Source: Candidatus Nomurabacteria bacterium
GTDB lineage: Bacteria > Patescibacteriota > Minisyncoccia > Phycocordibacterales > UBA9973
Direction of reading: 5' to 3'
Assembly (NCBI GenBank): GCA_023267415.1
Contig: JAHFNM010000003.1
Span: forward strand, 1-6,008
DNA length: 6,008 nucleotides
Numbering within the stretch: position 1 is the stretch's first letter; every line of letters starts with the position of its first letter. Positions 3,965 through 6,008 of this stretch are shown piece after piece. Position numbers and translations under genes: made by a program. The notes under the pieces were generated by a model. That model made no database searches. It worked only from the letters and a program-made list of their open reading frames with translations, and was not told the origin of the DNA.

Positions 3965-5659
3965 ATGAGAGCAACAAAGCCAAAAGTACAAATCGCTCAA
4001 GCCCTGCTTCCTGGCTTCTCACTCGTTGGATCTGCCGTTGAACAGCTTGCCGAGTCGGGAACTGATGATCGCGGGGCTATCTTTACCCGCCGAGAGGTTG
4101 TGGATTTTATTCTTGACCTTGTAGGCTATTCCTCAAACTCCAAACTCCAGAATATGCGTTTGCTGGAACCTTCCTTCGGAGAGGGTGATTTTCTTATTCC
4201 TGCAATCCAGCGATTGATGGATTCTCTCCGCACGCAGGGAATACTGCCGACAGCTGAGCTTCTGAAAGAGAGCATCCGTGGTGTTGAATTGCATACGGAA
4301 TCATTGAATAAGACAAAAGCTAAGATTTCGGAGATTCTCAAAAGCAATAGTGTGCCTGCTCCCGATATCAAGATACTGCTTGATGCTTGGCTTGTTCGCG
4401 GCGATTTCCTTCTTACGCAATTCGATCATACGTTCACTCATGTTGTCGGCAATCCGCCATATATCCGACAAGAATCTATCCCGAGCGCTTTGATCGCAGA
4501 ATACCGCCGCCGTTTTGAAACAATTTACGACCGTGCGGATATATATGTGCCATTCATCGAGTATTCCTTGAAGCTACTTTCCGACAAGGGAGTTCTCGGC
4601 TTTATCTGTGCGGATCGCTGGATGAAGAATCGCTACGGCGGCCCACTCCGAAAGCTCGTCTCAGGACAATTTCATCTTCGCACATACGTGGATATGGTAG
4701 GCACTTCTGCTTTTCACTCCGAGGTTATCGCATACCCAGCAATCACGATTATCGCAAATGAACCCACAGGCCCGACATATCTCGCCAAGCGTCCAGAGAT
4801 AGAAGCATCAGTCCTGAAAGACTTGGCCCACTCTCTCACAAAAGGCGTTGATGCACGGACTGCAACAATCAAGGATGATGGAATGCCTTGGACTCTCGAC
4901 GATTCCGAGACTCTCAGTCTTGTGCAAAGACTGGAAAAAGATTTCCCGTCGCTCGAAGAAGCCGGATGCAAAGTAGGCATCGGCGTGGCGACCGGCGCGG
5001 ACGGCGCGTTCATCGCACCGTTTGAAACGCTCGATATTGAAGCAGATCGCAAGTTGCCGCTCGTTACGACAAAGGATATAAAGGCGGGAAAAATCGAATG
5101 GCGTGGGCTCGGCGTGATCAATCCGTTTGACGATGACGGGAAGCTCGTCTCTCTTTCGGAGTATCCGAAACTGAGCGCATATCTTAAACAGCATGAGAGC
5201 GTAATCAAGAATCGTCATGTGGCAAAGAAGAATCCGAACGGATGGTATCGAACCATCGACCGCGTCTATCCAGAGATTGCAAAAAAAGCGAAGCTTCTTA
5301 TACCTGACATTAAACAAGAAGCGAGTGTCATCTATGACAAAGGGGAGTTCTATCCGCATCACAATTTCTATTACATCACCTCAGAAGGGTGGAATCTCCA
5401 AGCCCTCAAGGTTGTGCTCCTTTCAGGTATCGCACGTATTTTCATAGAGACATACTCGACCCGTATGCACGGAGACTGTCTGCGTTTTCAGGCTCAGTAT
5501 CTACGCCGCATCCGTCTCCCGCTTTGGAGTACCGTGCCTGCCGATGTCCGTAAGGCACTTATGAATGCTGTTAAAACCGAAGACCCGAAAGAGTGCAATG
5601 AAGCGGTTTCGGCTCTTTATTCTTTATCTCCGGCAGAACGTGCTATTATAGCCAAATAA
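3965..5659 (+). CDS. Type II adenine-N6 DNA methyltransferase, PaeR7I/XhoI type (gamma class)
   Basis: The 564-aa enzyme transfers a methyl group from S-adenosylmethionine to adenine in the target, predicted CTCGAG, protecting host DNA from the adjacent endonuclease. Motifs run in gamma-class order: motif X region AIFTRREVVDFILDLVGY (38-55), motif I LLEPSFGEGDFLIPA (66-80), an acidic motif II GVELH (Glu108), RGDFLL (Asp148) as motif III, and catalytic motif IV GNPPYIRQE with NPPY at 163-166. The target-recognition part follows (about 330-520), including GVATGADGAFI and the C-terminal QYLRRIRLPL. Its length is a little above M.PaeR7I (about 530 aa as I recall). The ATG is preceded by AGAAG as a weak ribosome site. 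Its stop lies one base before the endonuclease ATG, an operon with methylase first, as in PaeR7I. The CTCGAG specificity rests on the partner's family, not on recognised residues here. Confidence 0.93.
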   Translation: MRATKPKVQIAQALLPGFSLVGSAVEQLAESGTDDRGAIFTRREVVDFILDLVGYSSNSKLQNMRLLEPSFGEGDFLIPAIQRLMDSLRTQGILPTAELLKESIRGVELHTESLNKTKAKISEILKSNSVPAPDIKILLDAWLVRGDFLLTQFDHTFTHVVGNPPYIRQESIPSALIAEYRRRFETIYDRADIYVPFIEYSLKLLSDKGVLGFICADRWMKNRYGGPLRKLVSGQFHLRTYVDMVGTSAFHSEVIAYPAITIIANEPTGPTYLAKRPEIEASVLKDLAHSLTKGVDARTATIKDDGMPWTLDDSETLSLVQRLEKDFPSLEEAGCKVGIGVATGADGAFIAPFETLDIEADRKLPLVTTKDIKAGKIEWRGLGVINPFDDDGKLVSLSEYPKLSAYLKQHESVIKNRHVAKKNPNGWYRTIDRVYPEIAKKAKLLIPDIKQEASVIYDKGEFYPHHNFYYITSEGWNLQALKVVLLSGIARIFIETYSTRMHGDCLRFQAQYLRRIRLPLWSTVPADVRKALMNAVKTEDPKECNEAVSALYSLSPAERAIIAK

Positions 5660-5660
5660 T

Positions 5661-6008
5661 ATGGCTATAGATTTAGCGAAATATGAAGATCGTGCGAAAG
5701 AGGCAGTAAAGATGTTCTGGAGCAATCGTACCGCTTCGGCCGAGCAACAGATTGAGTCTGGAAAGACAGATCAGGGAACGCGCGGGGCGGTCACTGCCGG
5801 AAAGAACATGGACGGCTTTGCTTCCATGTTGGCTGATCTCGTTGTCGCCAATGGACTCAAAGATGCTCAAGTAATCTACAGCGGTAGACTCGTGACATTG
5901 CCTGGTTTTTTCCGTCCGACAAAGCAATGGGATCTTCTTGTCCTCAACAATGGCCATCTTGTAGCCGCGCTCGAATTTAAATCTCAAGTTGGTTCGTTTG
6001 GAAATAAT
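5661..6008 (+). CDS. Type II restriction endonuclease, PaeR7I family (C-terminus outside window)
   Basis: The ATG lies one base after the methyltransferase stop, and 116 codons run to the window end. The protein begins MAIDLAKYEDRAKEAVKMFW and carries the family hallmarks QIESGKTDQGTRGAVTAGKNMDGF (split at residues 30-53), LPGFFRPTKQWDLLVL (80-95) and LVAALEFKSQVG (100-111). Asp91 with Glu105-Phe-Lys107 make a PD-(D/E)XK-type metal-binding active site. PaeR7I is an isoschizomer of XhoI and cuts CTCGAG; it is about 246 aa long, so roughly half is missing here. No Shine-Dalgarno precedes the start, so translation is probably coupled to the methylase, a common way to keep the methylase ahead of the nuclease. 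The visible half shows no damage. Confidence 0.93.
   Translation, partial: MAIDLAKYEDRAKEAVKMFWSNRTASAEQQIESGKTDQGTRGAVTAGKNMDGFASMLADLVVANGLKDAQVIYSGRLVTLPGFFRPTKQWDLLVLNNGHLVAALEFKSQVGSFGNN

Noticed and set aside
4714..5362. Minus-strand open frames inside the methyltransferase
   Set aside because: They are shadows of a gene with clear methyltransferase motifs on the plus strand.
440..5659. UGA recoded as an amino acid, as in some candidate phyla
   Set aside because: All main genes read through without in-frame TGA and end at ordinary stops, so there is no evidence for recoding.
5673..5987. Minus-strand open frame of 104 codons
   Set aside because: It is antisense to the PaeR7I-family nuclease.

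Overview
The window is bacterial and reads with the standard bacterial code. It looks like accessory or mobile DNA, not core chromosome. The organism cannot be named from sequence alone. Most start codons here lack a good Shine-Dalgarno sequence. Base composition is mosaic: the left-hand minus-strand genes and the intergenic regions are AT-rich, while the recombinase start and the right-hand restriction-modification genes are richer in GC. A candidate-phylum (Patescibacteria-type) genome or its mobile elements would fit, but this is only a weak guess.

Left part (1-2275, minus strand): four leftward genes in line. In transcription order they are a 278-aa protein with an OmpR/PhoB-like winged-helix C-terminus, a good Rho-independent terminator (1388-1411 plus U tail), a 38-aa helical micro-protein, a 236-aa winged-helix protein of the kind found in phage and plasmid replication modules, and the first 94 codons of a serine site-specific recombinase cut by the window edge. 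A DNA-binding regulator, a replication-type protein and a serine recombinase together suggest an integrative element or plasmid.

Middle (2276-3526): an intergenic region of about 275 bp carries overlapping inverted repeats next to the regulator start, then a run of three hairpins (2401-2511) ending in a T-tract. This run is the best candidate here for an undescribed structured RNA. It is followed by a plus-strand 203-aa membrane-anchored protein with a glycine-zipper segment, which converges on and overlaps a minus-strand, very basic 129-aa protein of unknown function.

Right part (3527-6008): a 438-bp intergenic region holds two degenerate copies of a repeat with alternating GCCC/GGGC motifs. 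It also holds two good operator-like palindromes just upstream of a gamma-class adenine DNA methyltransferase (564 aa). One base after its stop codon begins a PaeR7I-family type II endonuclease, cut off by the window end after 116 codons. The pair is a PaeR7I/XhoI-type restriction-modification system, with predicted target CTCGAG. That sequence occurs once in the window, inside the winged-helix regulator gene. The restriction-modification pair may act as cargo that stabilises or protects the element encoded to its left.
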